Shown: positions 1-8,354, counted from the stretch's first letter. The stretch: DNA of 19,989 nt from Gemmatimonadota bacterium (GCA_028287225.1 JAQBPZ010000229.1:1-19989), one strand, 5' to 3'. The notes: a model not told the origin generated them from the sequence alone. Numbers and translations are program-made.

Positions 1-772
<772 letters not shown>

Positions 773-802
773 AGGGGTGACTCGGGCCGGCGAGGCCGGC
801 GT

Positions 803-1831
803 TCAGAGAGGGTGCACGCGCGCCGTCAGGACGGCCTCGAGCGATGCATCGAGATGGGTGCGGCCGCGATCCACCGCGGCAGCCTGGGAAACATACCACA
901 GCGGCGTATCGGCGCCACGCCAGAGGGGAGCGAGCTTGACCGCGTCCTTGAGCGTGCAGACCACGCCGTCCATGCCCCGGGCACGGTGCGCCAGCGATGC
1001 CGCGTCGGCCGCCGAGAATCCGTGGTGGTCGCGGAACGGTGCCTCCACCAGCTCCGCCCCCAGCGCGCGAAGCTGCGCGAAGAAGGGACCCGGTGCGCCG
1101 ATGGCCGCCACCGCGAGGAATCGTCGCCCGCGCAGGGCGTCGAGCGTGGCGCGCGTGCCATCGGGCGCAACGAGGGCGCCGGGGGCGAGATGGACCACCG
1201 CCCATGCGCCGCCCCGCACTCGTCGCGCGAGCCGCTGGCCGAGCGCCTCCGCGGCATCGAGTGACGCGGACTTGCGGGTGACCACCACGACCGACGCACG
1301 GCGCAGCGCCGCCGTCGTCTCGCGGAGCGGGCCCGCCGGCAGCACGCGCGCGTCGTCATGCCAGTCGTCCGCGGCAACGAGCACCCAGTCGGCGACGCGG
1401 GCGATGCGGCGGTGCAGGAAGGCGTCGTCGAGCACGACGCAGACGGCGCCACCCTCGGCGGCCGTCGCGGCGCCGCGAACGCGATCGGGATCGGCGACGA
1501 CGGGCACGTCGGGATTGAGGCGCGCGTGCACCAGCGGCTCGTCGCCGCCGTAGCCGCGCAGCACGATGGCGGGCCGAGCTCCACGCGCACGGAGCGCACG
1601 GGCCGCCCAGGCGGCAACGGGTGTCTTGCCGGTACCGCCCACGCTCAGGTTGCCGAGTGACAGGGCGGGCACGGGCGGCTCGATGGTGCGCAGGATGCCG
1701 CGGTCGAACATCGCGTTCCGCAGCGCCGCCACGCCGGCGACCGCCGCGCTTCCCGCGGACAGGGCGGTGCGGGTGCTGCGCGCCAGCAGGTCGTCGCCGT
1801 ACCAGATGCGCTCGATCCCGCGGTGCGTCAT
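803..1831 (-). CDS. lpxK: Tetraacyldisaccharide 4'-kinase LpxK
   Basis: LpxK phosphorylates the 4' position of the tetraacyl disaccharide-1-phosphate to make lipid IVA, on the cytoplasmic face of the inner membrane. The 342-residue protein has the family P-loop GNLSVGGTGKTP at 60-71. An Asp pair at 135-136 matches the catalytic-base region of E. coli LpxK. A RDHHGFS segment with His 269-270 matches the other catalytic region, and TLKDAVK sits at 293-299. A hydrophobic N-terminal stretch at about 23-40 could anchor the protein. Two family motifs deviate: the usual DDG-F/L-QH reads DDAFLH, and the usual TEKDAVK reads TLKDAVK. The ATG start overlaps the stop of the upstream acyltransferase by 4 nt (1828-1831), which supports translational coupling. 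It is the last gene of the lipid A operon. The identity is secure; activity with the altered motif is presumed. Confidence 0.95.
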   Translation of the reverse strand: MTHRGIERIWYGDDLLARSTRTALSAGSAAVAGVAALRNAMFDRGILRTIEPPVPALSLGNLSVGGTGKTPVAAWAARALRARGARPAIVLRGYGGDEPLVHARLNPDVPVVADPDRVRGAATAAEGGAVCVVLDDAFLHRRIARVADWVLVAADDWHDDARVLPAGPLRETTAALRRASVVVVTRKSASLDAAEALGQRLARRVRGGAWAVVHLAPGALVAPDGTRATLDALRGRRFLAVAAIGAPGPFFAQLRALGAELVEAPFRDHHGFSAADAASLAHRARGMDGVVCTLKDAVKLAPLWRGADTPLWYVSQAAAVDRGRTHLDASLEAVLTARVHPL

Positions 1832-2481
1832 GAACCCGGGACCGCGTCGAGGATCGCCTGGAGACGCGGCGCATGCAGGGCGGCCTCGCGCGGCGAGTCG
1901 GCGTGCACCGCGGTGAGCGGGCCGAAGCTGACCCGTACGCGGGCGAATGGCTTGGGGATCAGGAACCGGTCCCAGCTCCTCAGCCGCCAGGCGCGCGACG
2001 CCTGCGCGCGGATGGGGGCGATGAGTGCCCCGGTGCGCTGGGCGGCCACGACGGCGCCGGGCGCGAACACGCGCGCCGGCCCGCGCGGTCCATCGGGAGT
2101 GATGGCGCCGTCGGCTCCCTCGTCGATCGCGCGCATCAGACCGATGAGGGCCCGGCTCCCGCCGCGCGACGACGATCCGCGCACCGTCGCGTAGCCCAGC
2201 GACTCCGCGATCCGCGCGATGATCTCGCCGTCCTTGTGCTCACTGATGACGATGGCCACGTGCTCCCCGCGCTGGTGCCAGAGGAGAGGAAGCAGCTCGC
2301 CGTGCCAGAGCGCGAAGATGACTCGGCGTCCGTTCCGTCGTGCGGCCGCCAGCTCCTCGCCGTTCACGGTCTCCATGCGCCAGGTGACGGCGAGCAGGCG
2401 GATCACCGCCGCGCCGAGCCAGACCTTCCAGCGCACCCGGCGCGCGGCGTCGCCGTCCGCAGCTTTGCTCGCGCCGCTCAC
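1828..2481 (-). CDS. DUF374 / lysophospholipid acyltransferase-family protein
   Basis: This 217-residue protein belongs to the DUF374 branch of the LPLAT acyltransferases. A hydrophobic segment lies near residues 22-34. The family signatures are WHGELLPLLW at 59-68, SEHKDGE at 80-86, RGSSSRGG at 101-108 and TPDGPRGP at 128-135. Family members transfer acyl chains to membrane lipids. From memory, DUF374-related proteins include LpxJ-type late acyltransferases of lipid A in Helicobacter and Campylobacter. Its place between lpxB and lpxK makes a secondary lipid A acyltransferase role plausible, but the acceptor cannot be read from the sequence. The start is GTG at 2481, overlapping lpxB by 4 nt (GTGA). 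No LpxL/LpxM (HtrB-type) gene is visible in the window. Family confidence is high; substrate confidence is low. Confidence 0.88.
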   Translation of the reverse strand: MSGASKAADGDAARRVRWKVWLGAAVIRLLAVTWRMETVNGEELAAARRNGRRVIFALWHGELLPLLWHQRGEHVAIVISEHKDGEIIARIAESLGYATVRGSSSRGGSRALIGLMRAIDEGADGAITPDGPRGPARVFAPGAVVAAQRTGALIAPIRAQASRAWRLRSWDRFLIPKPFARVRVSFGPLTAVHADSPREAALHAPRLQAILDAVPGS

Positions 2482-3617
2482 GGGGCGCCCGCGTGCGCCG
2501 GTGCGGCCGCCGCCATCTCGAGCGCGAGGTCGGCGACCCGCCCCGCGGCGCCCGCCTCGCCGAGGGAGTCGCGCACGCTCATGAGATCGGCCACCATCGC
2601 GGAACGCGCCGGGCTGGCCGGATCGAGCAGCGGCTCGAGCACGTCGGCGATGCGGCGCGGCTCAAGTGCGTCCTGCACGAACTCCGGCACCACCTGGCGC
2701 TGCGCGACGATGTTCACGAGCGCGATGTAGGGAATGGTGACGATGCGGCGCGCGATCGCGTACTCCACCGCGCTGGTCCGGTAGGCGACGACGAGCGGAC
2801 AGCCGGCGATGGCCGCCTCCAGGGTGGTCGTGCCGCTCTTGCAGAGCGCCGCGTCGGCGGCGCGCAGCAGCGAGAACGACGCCGCATGCACCTGTGGAAA
2901 CGGGCAGCGCTCCGCCGGGATGTGCACGTGCGGCGCCGCGCTGACCATCACGCGCAGCGCGGGGTCGCGACGCCGGAGCTCGCGCGCCGTCTCGACGAAG
3001 GGATCCAGGTGCCGCGCGATCTCCTGCGGACGGCTTCCGGGGAAGAGCACGAGCAGCCGCTCGCCCTCCCCCACGCCGATCTCGCGCCGCGCCTCGGCGC
3101 GGCTCGGCAGCGTCCGTGCGCGGTCCAGCAGCGGATGCCCCACGAACGTGGCATCGATGCCGTGCTCGCGCAGGAGCGCCGCCTCGAACGGGAGGATCAC
3201 GGCGGCGCGTGTGACCGTGCGCGCCAGCCGGGGGAGGCGGCCGGCGCGGGACGCCCACACCTGCGGCGTGATGAAGTACAGCACCGGCACGCCCGCGGCC
3301 GACGCGAGCTCGGCGATCTTCATGTTGAAGCCGGCGTAATCCACCAGCACCACGAGCGCCACGTTCCCACCGAGGATCCTCGTGCGCAGGTCCCGTCGCA
3401 GACGGCAGAGCCGCGGCAGGACCCGCAGGGGCTCGATGAACCCCATGACGGCGAGCTTCTCGTTGTGCTCCAGCAGCGTCACCCCGGCATCGCGCATCGC
3501 GTTGCCGCCCACGCCGACGAGGTGGTACGGCGCGGCGCGCGCCGCCAGCGCGCGCGCGACGGCGGCGGCGTGCTGGTCGCCGGAGACTTCCCCGGCGACG
3601 AACAGGATCTCACGCAC
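2478..3617 (-). CDS. lpxB: Lipid-A-disaccharide synthase LpxB
   Basis: LpxB (glycosyltransferase family 19) condenses lipid X with its UDP-diacyl-sugar precursor to form the beta-1,6 disaccharide of lipid A. The protein has 379 residues, close to the 382 of E. coli. Signatures are AGEVSGD at 8-14, DYAGFN at 93-98 (a variant of the usual D-x-P-x-F-N), FITPQVWAS at 115-123, FPGSRPQE at 192-199, SGTTTLEAA at 261-269, and the conserved stretch around YIALVNIVAQRQVVPEF at 297-313. I chose the GTG at 3617 because homology begins at once (V-R-E-I-L-F-V-A-G-E); the longer open frame to 3788 is oxidoreductase coding sequence read in another frame. It overlaps the upstream oxidoreductase by 8 nt and the downstream DUF374 gene by 4 nt. 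Confidence 0.95.
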   Translation of the reverse strand: MREILFVAGEVSGDQHAAAVARALAARAAPYHLVGVGGNAMRDAGVTLLEHNEKLAVMGFIEPLRVLPRLCRLRRDLRTRILGGNVALVVLVDYAGFNMKIAELASAAGVPVLYFITPQVWASRAGRLPRLARTVTRAAVILPFEAALLREHGIDATFVGHPLLDRARTLPSRAEARREIGVGEGERLLVLFPGSRPQEIARHLDPFVETARELRRRDPALRVMVSAAPHVHIPAERCPFPQVHAASFSLLRAADAALCKSGTTTLEAAIAGCPLVVAYRTSAVEYAIARRIVTIPYIALVNIVAQRQVVPEFVQDALEPRRIADVLEPLLDPASPARSAMVADLMSVRDSLGEAGAAGRVADLALEMAAAAPAHAGAP

Positions 3618-4608
3618 GGCCGGTCGCTGCTCTCGTGCCCCCCCGCGCGGCCGGCATGGTCCGCTCGATGTCGGCCACGATCCGGAGCGCCACCGCGAGC
3701 GCCTCCCGTCCGGCCTCGCCGGAGACGGGCACCACGCCCTCGCCGCGCACCGCCGCGAGGAAGCTCTCGAGCTCCAGGCGCAGCGCATCGCCCTCGTCCG
3801 CCTCGAGGGGAATCCGCTCCACGAACTGCTCCATCGCGAGCGGCGCCGTGGCGAGGCTCATGACGTCGACGTCGCTGCGCAGCCGATGGAATTCGCCGTT
3901 GCCCGCGCCCAGGTCCAGCGAGAGGTAGCCGCTCTGCTGGAAGATGCGGATCTTCCGCATCCGCTCGCGCGACACGCGGCTCGCCGTGATGTTGGCCACC
4001 GCGCCCGACTCGAAGGTGAGGCGCGCGTTCGCCATGTCCACGAACGGCGTCAGCACCGGCACGCCCACCGCGGCCACCGAGGTGGCATTGCCGCGCACCA
4101 GCGTGTGCACCAGGTCGATGTCGTGGATCATGAGGTCGAGCACCACGGCCACGTCGGCCCCGCGCGGGTTGAACGGGGCCAGGCGGTCGCTCTCGATGAA
4201 CCGTGGCGAGTCCACGTACGGCAGCGCGGCGCGGATGGCGCGGTTGAATCGCTCGATGTGCCCCGTCTGCACCAGCGCCCCGTGCGCGCGCGCCGTCGCG
4301 AGCATCGCGTCCGCCTCCTCGAGCGTGGCGGCCAGCGGCTTCTCGATCAGGGCGTGGATGCCGCGCCCGAGGACGCGCTGCGCCACCTCGAAGTGCGCCG
4401 GCGTGGGAACGACGATGGTGACGGCGTCCACCACGTCCAGGAGCGAGTCGAGGTCCGCGAACGCGGGCACGCCGAGCTCCGACGCGATGGCGGCCGCGCG
4501 CACGGGGCTCGTGTCGTGGAACCCGGCGAAGGCGGATCCCGGGAGATCCCGCAGGTGGCGGATGTGGTGCTGCCCGAGACCACCGGCGCCGATGACGCCG
4601 GTGCGCAC
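3610..4608 (-). CDS. Gfo/Idh/MocA-family oxidoreductase, GnnA-like (putative UDP-GlcNAc 3-dehydrogenase)
   Basis: This NAD(P)-dependent sugar dehydrogenase of the Gfo/Idh/MocA family is set between lpxA and lpxB. It has a Rossmann motif GVIGAGGLGQHH at 4-15, the family EKP motif at 89-91 with the active-site lysine, GHIERFN at 116-122, and a HDIDL segment at 162-166. With the GTG at 4608 it has 332 residues. Known relatives at the lpxA locus include GnnA, which oxidises the 3-OH of UDP-GlcNAc so that the aminotransferase GnnB can install a 3-amino group, giving lipid A with amide-linked chains. That role is inferred here from family and position. No aminotransferase gene is adjacent. A CTG at 4620, with GGAG 7 nt upstream and a 4 nt overlap with the lpxA stop, is an alternative start that would give 336 residues. 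Other Gfo/Idh sugar substrates remain possible. Confidence 0.85.
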   Translation of the reverse strand: MRTGVIGAGGLGQHHIRHLRDLPGSAFAGFHDTSPVRAAAIASELGVPAFADLDSLLDVVDAVTIVVPTPAHFEVAQRVLGRGIHALIEKPLAATLEEADAMLATARAHGALVQTGHIERFNRAIRAALPYVDSPRFIESDRLAPFNPRGADVAVVLDLMIHDIDLVHTLVRGNATSVAAVGVPVLTPFVDMANARLTFESGAVANITASRVSRERMRKIRIFQQSGYLSLDLGAGNGEFHRLRSDVDVMSLATAPLAMEQFVERIPLEADEGDALRLELESFLAAVRGEGVVPVSGEAGREALAVALRIVADIERTMPAARGGTRAATGRA

Positions 4609-4616
4609 CGCGCGCG

Positions 4617-5393
4617 TCAGACGACCACTCCGCGGCCGCTCTCCTCCACGAAGCGCAGCAGCTCCTGCACCTCGGGGAACGGCTTGAGCTCCGCCGCGGC
4701 GCGCTCCTTGGCCTGCGTCACGTTGAGCTCCGAGCGGAAGAAGAGGCGATACGCGCGCTTGAGCTCCCGGATCACCTCCTCCGGGAAGTTGTTGCGCTGG
4801 AGTCCCACGCTGTTCAGGCCGTAGAGCTTGATCGGGTTGCCCACCGCCTTGATGTACGGCGGCACGTCCTGCGAGATGCGCGAGCATCCCCCCACGAACG
4901 CGTACTGCCCGATCTTCACGAACTGGTGCGCGGCGCTCTGGCCGGCGATGATCGCCCGGTCGCCGACGGTCACGTGCCCGGCGAGCTGCACCGAGTTCAC
5001 CAGGATGACCCCATCGCCGATGTGGCAGTCGTGCGCCAGGTGCACGTACGACATGATGAAGCACCCCTTCCCCACCACCGTCTTGTACGAGTGGGTGGTG
5101 CCGCGGTTGATCGTGGTGTACTCGCGGATCGTGGTGCCGTCGCCGATCTCCACCGTGGTGTGCTCGCCCTTGAACTTCAGGTCCTGCGGGTCGCCCCCGA
5201 GAATCGTGCCCGAGCCCACGCGCACGTTGGTGCCCAGGATCACGTTGCGCTCGAGGGTCGCCCGCGGGCCGATGACGCACCCCGCGCCGATGGTGCACCC
5301 CTCGCCGACGATCGCGAACGGGCCGATCTCGACATCCGGGCCGATCTGCGCGTCGGGCGAGATGATCGCCGAGGGGTGGATACGGGCGATCAC
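4617..5393 (-). CDS. lpxA: Acyl-ACP--UDP-N-acetylglucosamine O-acyltransferase LpxA
   Basis: LpxA performs the first step of lipid A synthesis, moving a 3-hydroxyacyl chain from ACP to the 3-position of UDP-GlcNAc (or its 3-amino analogue) in the cytoplasm. The 258-residue protein (E. coli 262) is a left-handed beta helix of hexapeptide repeats, visible from IHPSAIISPDAQIG onward, followed by a helical C-terminus from about 203. The catalytic His in LAHDCHIG is residue 121. His140 and His156-Gln157 match the E. coli active-site residues 144 and 160-161. Gly169 in VGGC matches the chain-length-determining Gly173 of E. coli. The GTG start at 5393 forms a GTGA overlap with the lpxC-fabZ stop; the longer frame to 5543 has no LpxA homology upstream of that GTG. 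Confidence 0.96.
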   Translation of the reverse strand: MIARIHPSAIISPDAQIGPDVEIGPFAIVGEGCTIGAGCVIGPRATLERNVILGTNVRVGSGTILGGDPQDLKFKGEHTTVEIGDGTTIREYTTINRGTTHSYKTVVGKGCFIMSYVHLAHDCHIGDGVILVNSVQLAGHVTVGDRAIIAGQSAAHQFVKIGQYAFVGGCSRISQDVPPYIKAVGNPIKLYGLNSVGLQRNNFPEEVIRELKRAYRLFFRSELNVTQAKERAAAELKPFPEVQELLRFVEESGRGVVV

Positions 5394-6655
5394 TTGTCGC
5401 GCACCATGGCGCCCATCTCCGCCTCGCACACCACCTCGCCGTCCACCTTGGCGACGCCCGACATCTTGCACATCATCCCGCGCACCTGCACGAGGTCCAG
5501 CTCGAAGCGAAGCTGATCGCCGGGCTTCACCGGACGCCGCCACTTCACGTTGTTGAGCGAGGTGAAGTACACGACCTTGGTGGACGGCTCGGGCACGGTG
5601 CCCATGAGCAGCATGCCGCCGACCTGGGCCATGGCTTCCACGATCAGCACGCCCGGCATGATCGGGTGCCCCGGGAAGTGCCCCTGGAAGAAGGGCTCGT
5701 TGATCGTGACGTTCTTGATCCCCACGATGCGCTTCCCCGGATCGATCTCCAGCACGCGGTCCACCAGCAGGAAGGGATAGCGATGGGGCAGCACCTGCAT
5801 GATCTCTTCGATTCCGAGCACCTGACTCTCCTGTTGCAGCGATGCCTGAAGGGCGCGGACGAACAGCACCGTGCCGCGATGACTGGGTTTGTGCGCCACG
5901 ATGCGCGCCCGGAGGCGCATTCCGGCGAGGGCGAGGTCGCCCACGCAGTCCATCATCTTATGCCGGACGAACTCATCTGGCGAGCGGAGGGCGTTCTCCA
6001 GCACTCCAGTATCGTCCAGGACGACCGCATTCTGCGTCGAGGCGCCCTTGATGAGGCCCCGCGCCCGCAGCGGCTCCACCTCCCGCACGAAGCCGAAGGT
6101 CCGGGCCCACGCGAGCTCGGACTCGAAGCTCTGCTGCGTCACCCGAAGGGCGTACCGCTGCGCCCCGATCAGGCGGTGCGCGAAGTCGATGGACACCTCG
6201 AGCTCCAGCGCGTCGGCCGGAAAGGCCTCGTAGACCGACTCCCCGTCCACGACGCGCACCGGCGCGGCGAGACGCCCGGTGCGGATGCACCCGGGGTGGT
6301 CGCGGAGCCCCGCCGAGCGGAGCGCGTGGAAGAAGGGGCCCGCGCTGCCGTCCATGATCGGCGGCTCCGGCCCGTCCAGCGAGACGACGATGTCGTCGAT
6401 CTCCAGCGCCTGGATGGCCGCCAGGACGTGCTCCACCGTGTGGACGGCGTTGGGCTCCTCGCCAAGCTGCGTGCGTCGCTCCGTGAGGACGGCCCGCTCG
6501 GCCAGCGCGGGGATGGCGGGCGCCCCGTCCAGGTCCCGCCGCTGGAACATGATGCCGCTCCCGGACGGACCGGGGCGGAACTCGAGCGCGCACTCCACGC
6601 CCAGATGCAGCCCGATTCCGCGCACGGTGGCCGGCGCGGCGATCGTCCGCCTCAT
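5390..6655 (-). CDS. lpxC-fabZ: Bifunctional UDP-3-O-acyl-GlcNAc deacetylase / 3-hydroxyacyl-ACP dehydratase (LpxC-FabZ fusion)
   Basis: This is a single 421-residue frame with two enzymes. Residues 1 to about 270 are LpxC, the zinc deacetylase that commits the pathway to lipid A. HTVEH is at 72-76 (Glu75 and metal-ligand His76). HKMMD at 232-236 supplies the other two metal ligands, and the catalytic His259 is in PSHRGT. Residues about 280-421 are FabZ, the hot-dog-fold dehydratase of fatty acid synthesis. HRYPFLLVDRV is at 291-301, with catalytic His330 in FPGHPIMPG and Glu340 in VEAMAQ. There is no stop or frameshift between the domains, and the linker is only about ten residues. The same fusion is known in Bacteroidetes/Chlorobi-type genomes. 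The ATG start overlaps lpxD by 4 nt. The fusion places two consumers of 3-hydroxyacyl-ACP in one protein next to LpxA and LpxD. Confidence 0.96.
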   Translation of the reverse strand: MRRTIAAPATVRGIGLHLGVECALEFRPGPSGSGIMFQRRDLDGAPAIPALAERAVLTERRTQLGEEPNAVHTVEHVLAAIQALEIDDIVVSLDGPEPPIMDGSAGPFFHALRSAGLRDHPGCIRTGRLAAPVRVVDGESVYEAFPADALELEVSIDFAHRLIGAQRYALRVTQQSFESELAWARTFGFVREVEPLRARGLIKGASTQNAVVLDDTGVLENALRSPDEFVRHKMMDCVGDLALAGMRLRARIVAHKPSHRGTVLFVRALQASLQQESQVLGIEEIMQVLPHRYPFLLVDRVLEIDPGKRIVGIKNVTINEPFFQGHFPGHPIMPGVLIVEAMAQVGGMLLMGTVPEPSTKVVYFTSLNNVKWRRPVKPGDQLRFELDLVQVRGMMCKMSGVAKVDGEVVCEAEMGAMVRDK

Positions 6656-7734
6656 GCCTCACCGCCCGACGACGTCCGCAGCAGGCGCTCCAGCCCCCGG
6701 ATGATCGCCGGCAGCCGGAACATCGCGGCCTGCGCGCGGAGCGCCTCGCGATGCGGCCGCGCCGGGTAGCCCGACCAGGTCTCCCCCGCGGGCACGTCGC
6801 CGAACACGCCGGCCTGCGCCGCGAGGCGCGCCCCGCGGCCGATCGTGTGGTGTCCCGCAACTCCCACCTGGCCGGCCAGGACGCAGCCGTCCTCCACGCG
6901 CACCGAGCCCGCGATGCCCACCTGCGCCATGAGCAGGCACAGGCGCCCGATGCGGACGTTGTGCGCCACGTGCACGAGGTTGTCGATCTTGGTCCCCGCC
7001 CCGATCACGGTGTCGTCGATGCTGCCCCGGTCGATGGTGGTGTTGGCGCCGATCTCGACGTCGTCCTCCACCACGCAGCGGCCGACGTGCGGGATCTTGT
7101 CGTGGATCCCGTTGCGGTACACGTAGCCGAACCCGTCGGATCCGATGCGCGCACCGGCGTGGATCCGCACCCGGTGCCCCACGCGGGTTCCTGGATACAG
7201 CGTGACATGGCTGAACAGGTGGCAGGCGTCGCCCACGATGGCCCCCGCACCGAGGACGACGTGCGCGTCGAGCGCGGTTCCGGCGCCCACCTGTGCGCCG
7301 TCGCCGAGCACCACGCCTGGCCCGATGGCGACGTCGGCGCCAAGGCGCACGCCGCGCCCGAGCACGGCGGTGGGATGCACCCCCGGAACGTGCGCCGGTG
7401 GCGGGTAGAGCGAGGGCAGCACGGCAAGCATCGCGTCGTGCGGGTTGGCGACGACCACCCGGGCCCGCGCGTGGCCGGGGGCGTCCGCGAGCGCCGGCGC
7501 AACGAGCACCACCCCGGCGCCCGGCGTGCGAGCGGCGAAGAGCGGGGCGTAGCGGGCGTTGGCGAGAAAGGTCAGGTGATGCGGCTCGGCACGGTCCAGG
7601 GGCGCCACGGCGGACACCACCGCGGTCGCGTCGCCCTGCACGGTGCCGCCGACCATTGCCGCAACGGCTGCGGCGGTGAGGGCGAGATCGCCCTCACCGC
7701 CGGTCGACAGCCTGGCTGGCGTGTCGTCGGGCAC
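6652..7734 (-). CDS. lpxD: UDP-3-O-(3-hydroxyacyl)glucosamine N-acyltransferase LpxD
   Basis: LpxD adds the second 3-hydroxyacyl chain, N-linked to the 2-amino group, after LpxC deacetylation. The protein has 360 residues. An N-terminal uridine-binding domain (about 18-110, with SAVAPLDRAEPHHLTFL at 41-57) is followed by a long hexapeptide-repeat beta helix from GVHPTAVLG (118) to about 315 and a C-terminal helix at about 325-355. The catalytic His258 lies in HVAHNVRIG, matching His239 of E. coli. IGSDGFGYVYRNG at 197-209 is a strong family signature. The start is GTG at 7734, 3 nt after the ompH stop and without a clear Shine-Dalgarno. Homology begins near residue 18, so about 17 extra N-terminal residues are predicted, but I see no later in-frame start that fits better. 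Confidence 0.95.
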   Translation of the reverse strand: MPDDTPARLSTGGEGDLALTAAAVAAMVGGTVQGDATAVVSAVAPLDRAEPHHLTFLANARYAPLFAARTPGAGVVLVAPALADAPGHARARVVVANPHDAMLAVLPSLYPPPAHVPGVHPTAVLGRGVRLGADVAIGPGVVLGDGAQVGAGTALDAHVVLGAGAIVGDACHLFSHVTLYPGTRVGHRVRIHAGARIGSDGFGYVYRNGIHDKIPHVGRCVVEDDVEIGANTTIDRGSIDDTVIGAGTKIDNLVHVAHNVRIGRLCLLMAQVGIAGSVRVEDGCVLAGQVGVAGHHTIGRGARLAAQAGVFGDVPAGETWSGYPARPHREALRAQAAMFRLPAIIRGLERLLRTSSGGEA

Positions 7735-7737
7735 TCG

Positions 7738-8337
7738 TCAGTCGTTCGGCGGCGTCGGGCGCGTCACACCGGCGGGCGCGGGCGTCGGCGCGGCCGATGC
7801 GGGGCGCGTGGTCCCGGCGGCGCGCAGCTTGGCGAGCACACGGTCGGTGATGTCGAGGTTCTTGTCCGCGGCGAGGATCGGCGTGCCCTGGTCCATGTTG
7901 AAGATGAACGAGTAGCCGCCCTCCACGCGCACGTCCTCGATGCTCGCCTTCACCCGATCCAGGATCGGCTGCACGAGCTCGGCCTGGCGGGCCTGGGCGC
8001 GCTGGTCCAGCTCGCGCGTGCGGCGCTGGTACTCGGCGCCGCGCGTCTCGATCTCGCTGCTGCGCGCGGTGCGTGCGGCGGCGGAGAGCGTGGCCTGCGC
8101 CTTCTGGAAGGCCGTGATCATCGTGTTGAGCGAATCGTTCATCCGATTCACCTGCTCACGGTAGCCACCGGTCTCCTTGTTGAACTGTGCCTCGGCTTCG
8201 GCGCGGCCCGGGGCCTGCTCGAGCAGCACGGACGACCGGATGAAGGCCAGCTTCTGCGCGGCCTGCGCGGACGCGCTGCTGGCGGAGAGGGCGACGAGGA
8301 GGAGCGCGACGGGCGCCGCGCGAAGGAAGACACGCAT
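7738..8337 (-). CDS. skp: OmpH/Skp-family periplasmic chaperone
   Basis: Skp/OmpH is a trimeric periplasmic chaperone that holds unfolded outer-membrane proteins and delivers them to BamA. The 199-residue product starts with a clear Sec signal peptide (hydrophobic residues about 7-18, likely cleavage after SASAQA near 26). The mature start is KLAFIRSSVLLEQAPG. A long charged, Gln/Arg/Glu-rich coiled coil covers about 45-125. The family C-terminal core is SFIFN and DKNLDITDRVLAKL, and an Ala/Pro/Thr-rich tail follows. I chose the ATG at 8337 because it begins the signal peptide and has GGAG 8 nt upstream; the longer frame to 8439 runs into bamA coding sequence. It sits 17 nt after bamA and 3 nt before lpxD, the usual bamA-skp-lpxD order of diderm bacteria. 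Confidence 0.92.
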   Translation of the reverse strand: MRVFLRAAPVALLLVALSASSASAQAAQKLAFIRSSVLLEQAPGRAEAEAQFNKETGGYREQVNRMNDSLNTMITAFQKAQATLSAAARTARSSEIETRGAEYQRRTRELDQRAQARQAELVQPILDRVKASIEDVRVEGGYSFIFNMDQGTPILAADKNLDITDRVLAKLRAAGTTRPASAAPTPAPAGVTRPTPPND

Positions 8338-8345
8338 TGGAAATA

Positions 8346-8349
8346 CTCC
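8346..8349 (-). promoter_or_regulatory. Shine-Dalgarno of ompH/skp
   Basis: GGAG on the minus strand lies 8 nt before the ATG at 8337, within the 17 nt gap after the bamA stop. It decides between this start and the upstream in-frame start at 8439. Confidence 0.7.
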
Positions 8350-8354
8350 GGAGG

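Noticed and set aside
786..800. Small GCCGGC-GAG-GCCGGC hairpin in the gap between lpxK and the glutamate dehydrogenase gene
   Set aside because: It has a 6 bp stem and a 3 nt loop with no T-run on either strand. Such palindromes are expected by chance at this GC content, so I do not call a terminator.
3618..3788. N-terminal extension of lpxB, and similar extensions upstream of lpxA, lysS, lolC and mcsB
   Set aside because: The extra residues are the upstream gene read in another frame. Homology and stop/start overlaps define shorter starts.
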